The position numbers and the translations under genes were made by a program. A DNA stretch of 64,000 nucleotides from Anaerolineaceae bacterium (lineage in GTDB: Bacteria > Chloroflexota > Anaerolineae > Anaerolineales > Anaerolineaceae), in the NCBI GenBank assembly GCA_030653365.1, contig JAURZL010000001.1, positions 184,902 through 248,901 of the forward strand. The letters run 5' to 3'. Under the pieces are notes generated by a model, which was not told the DNA's origin, searched no databases, and was given only the letters and a program-made list of their open reading frames with translations. Shown here piece after piece: positions 62,862 to 64,000 of the stretch (positions within the stretch are counted from its first letter, which is position 1; each line of letters opens with the position of its first letter).

Positions 62862-63548
62862 TCAATATTGGATTACCTGAGGTACCTCCTGGACAACAAT
62901 GTTGACCCACGACTTCATATCTTCTATCCCAAATTTCCCTTTGTAAATACCAGTCTTTTCGTTGACTTGAATCAGAGCAAGGTGGAGTTCTTGATAATTC
63001 GAATCTGCAATTTTCTCCACTGTATCGTACTCCGACTCAATCAAAAGTCTTGCAAATTTCGGACCAACCCATTTTATTCTTGCGACATCTGTTAATTTGG
63101 TCAGTTCTAGAATATCTTCATACTCAATCTGTTTTTGTTCCGCAAACTCGCTTCTGGCTTGGCGTGTCAACACGTATGGAAAGAGTTGCTCTGTATTCTT
63201 TATACCAACCTGATGCAATTTATGGACAACATCAGTATCAATCCCCGGGAAATCGATTAAGTCGATTGGTTTCGGCTGATAACTATTCACCTCACGCCGG
63301 AGTACGGTCAGATAATCTATAGGCAATCCTGTTGCTTTGGAAAAAGACTGAATGGCTGATTTTGATTTTAACGCCTTTTGTAATTGTTCTAGATTTTCAA
63401 TTCCGTTCTCTTCCAAACAGGTAAATTTCTCATCCATTTTCTCTAGAAGTATCTGTTGACTTGGAAGCAATCTGGTGGTTTTGAATAAATTTTTTAATTT
63501 CGTCAGGCTAAATATTCCAAGGTCAAGATAATATCCAGTTGTCGTCAT
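62862..63548 (-). CDS. DUF4332 protein (helix-hairpin-helix repeats)
   Basis: The 228-residue protein is built of short helical repeats: GIENLEQLQKALKSKSAIQS, TGLPIDYLTVLRREVNSY and IDFPGIDTDVVHKLHQVGIK. The pattern matches DUF4332, related to helix-hairpin-helix DNA-binding modules. A typical G-x-G step is seen in WVGPKFARLLIESEYDT. It may bind DNA; no function is known. Confidence 0.72.
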   Translation of the reverse strand: MTTTGYYLDLGIFSLTKLKNLFKTTRLLPSQQILLEKMDEKFTCLEENGIENLEQLQKALKSKSAIQSFSKATGLPIDYLTVLRREVNSYQPKPIDLIDFPGIDTDVVHKLHQVGIKNTEQLFPYVLTRQARSEFAEQKQIEYEDILELTKLTDVARIKWVGPKFARLLIESEYDTVEKIADSNYQELHLALIQVNEKTGIYKGKFGIEDMKSWVNIVVQEVPQVIQY

Positions 63549-64000
63549 ATGTTCTTCTCCTGGTTATGAATCCTTTAATATTCGTTTAATTCAGGTAACA
63601 ATTTATTATTAGGAACATTGATAAGCTGCAAATATGCTGTAATGGATCTGAATAAGCAAAAAATTAAGTAAGGACCCTTTAATATTCTACTTATTATGTG
63701 AAATTCAATAATAAATTTAATTATACATTGAGCATCTCTGCGGCATAAGTGATTTATCTGGCAGCTTAAAAACCCAGAAAAATGCACGGTCAAAAAATCA
63801 CAACATAGTAATAGCATTCCAAATTTCTAAGAACAAAAAACACCTTCCTGATTGGAAAGGCGTTTTTCTACAAACTTACAGTTTATGTCTGTATTTCAGG
63901 CTGGAAATCAGACCAATAAATTTGATTTACCCAATATCCTGCGCCCCATCTTTGCTATGAGGATGATCAACAATTGCGTCTTTCTCTCAAAGCATTAAAT
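63549..64000. other. final intergenic region including repeat copy 2
   Basis: No gene is recognised. The right half is repeat copy 2, cut by the window end. A minus-strand frame (63575-63817) has no ribosome-binding site and is not considered real. Confidence 0.5.
63813..64000. repeat. direct repeat, copy 2 (truncated by window end)
   Basis: Same element as 58262-58450, including the terminator-like hairpin (about 63835-63868) and the bulged hairpin core. The last 120 bases are identical to copy 1. The repeat is still matching at base 64000, so its true end and any downstream gene lie outside the window. Confidence 0.9.

Noticed and set aside
63575..63817. 80-codon minus-strand frame near the window end
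   Set aside because: No ribosome-binding site or family pattern, and its upstream end runs into the duplicated repeat.
1..64000. tRNA, rRNA, CRISPR array or riboswitch
   Set aside because: Reading both strands gave no cloverleaf with a GTTCGAATC-type arm, no regularly spaced repeats and no known aptamer core; a covariance-model search was not possible here.

Overview
The window looks like a chromosomal segment of an AT-rich member of the Chloroflexota, most likely class Anaerolineae. This is inferred from gene content: a giant MalT-like STAND regulator with a C-terminal SARP/BTAD domain, a DUF5317 membrane protein, a DUF4332 protein, F420-type split-barrel proteins (PPOX and DDN families), many stand-alone GNAT/VOC/SRPBCC/DinB/NTF2 genes, and lipoproteins with TolB-like propellers. 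No rRNA, tRNA, CRISPR array, transposase, integrase or phage gene was recognised.

Layout. 1-9.7 kb: mostly minus-strand accessory enzymes (esterase plus GPH-family transporter; GNAT, ASCH and DUF1801 genes; flavodoxin; kinase-like phosphotransferase) with one plus-strand uroporphyrinogen-decarboxylase-like gene. The minus-strand tlpA-like/ccdA pair is divergent from a two-component system at 9.9-11.8 kb. 12-21.4 kb: plus-strand MsrQ-like heme membrane protein, a TldD/TldE peptidase pair, a 1076-residue STAND-SARP regulator, a 45-residue membrane peptide ending in Gly-Gly, DUF5317, an NHLP-like small protein and an active-looking HD-GYP phosphodiesterase. This block is the best candidate for an undescribed peptide-based system. 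21.7-36 kb: lipoprotein, GNAT, hydrolase, ion channel, zinc-ribbon protein, a paralogous pair sharing a KFVDEP motif, rhomboid protease, and a YtkA/FixH-like plus diheme cytochrome c peroxidase pair. 36-46 kb: SRPBCC/NTF2/TfoX genes, a LuxR-type STAND regulator, a small detoxification-like plus-strand run, a diheme cytochrome c, and a promoter-led membrane protein/XRE/dehydrogenase operon. 46-52 kb: DEAD-box helicase, propeller lipoprotein and alpha/beta hydrolases.

52.2-63.6 kb: sixteen small, functionally unrelated genes, one of them a pseudogene, all on the minus strand. Several intergenic gaps carry attC-like ends, and a near-identical direct repeat flanks a 5.4 kb part of the block. This resembles an integron-type cassette array or a region assembled by repeated insertion, although no integrase is present here.

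Gene decay is unusually visible: a frameshifted isochorismatase-type hydrolase, a frameshifted small membrane protein, an NTF2-like gene with two in-frame stops, and orphan C-terminal tails of HD-GYP, VOC, dienelactone hydrolase and possibly YdeI-like genes. Two of these tails have an intact relative a few kilobases away (HD-GYP, dienelactone hydrolase), which points to local duplication followed by deletion.
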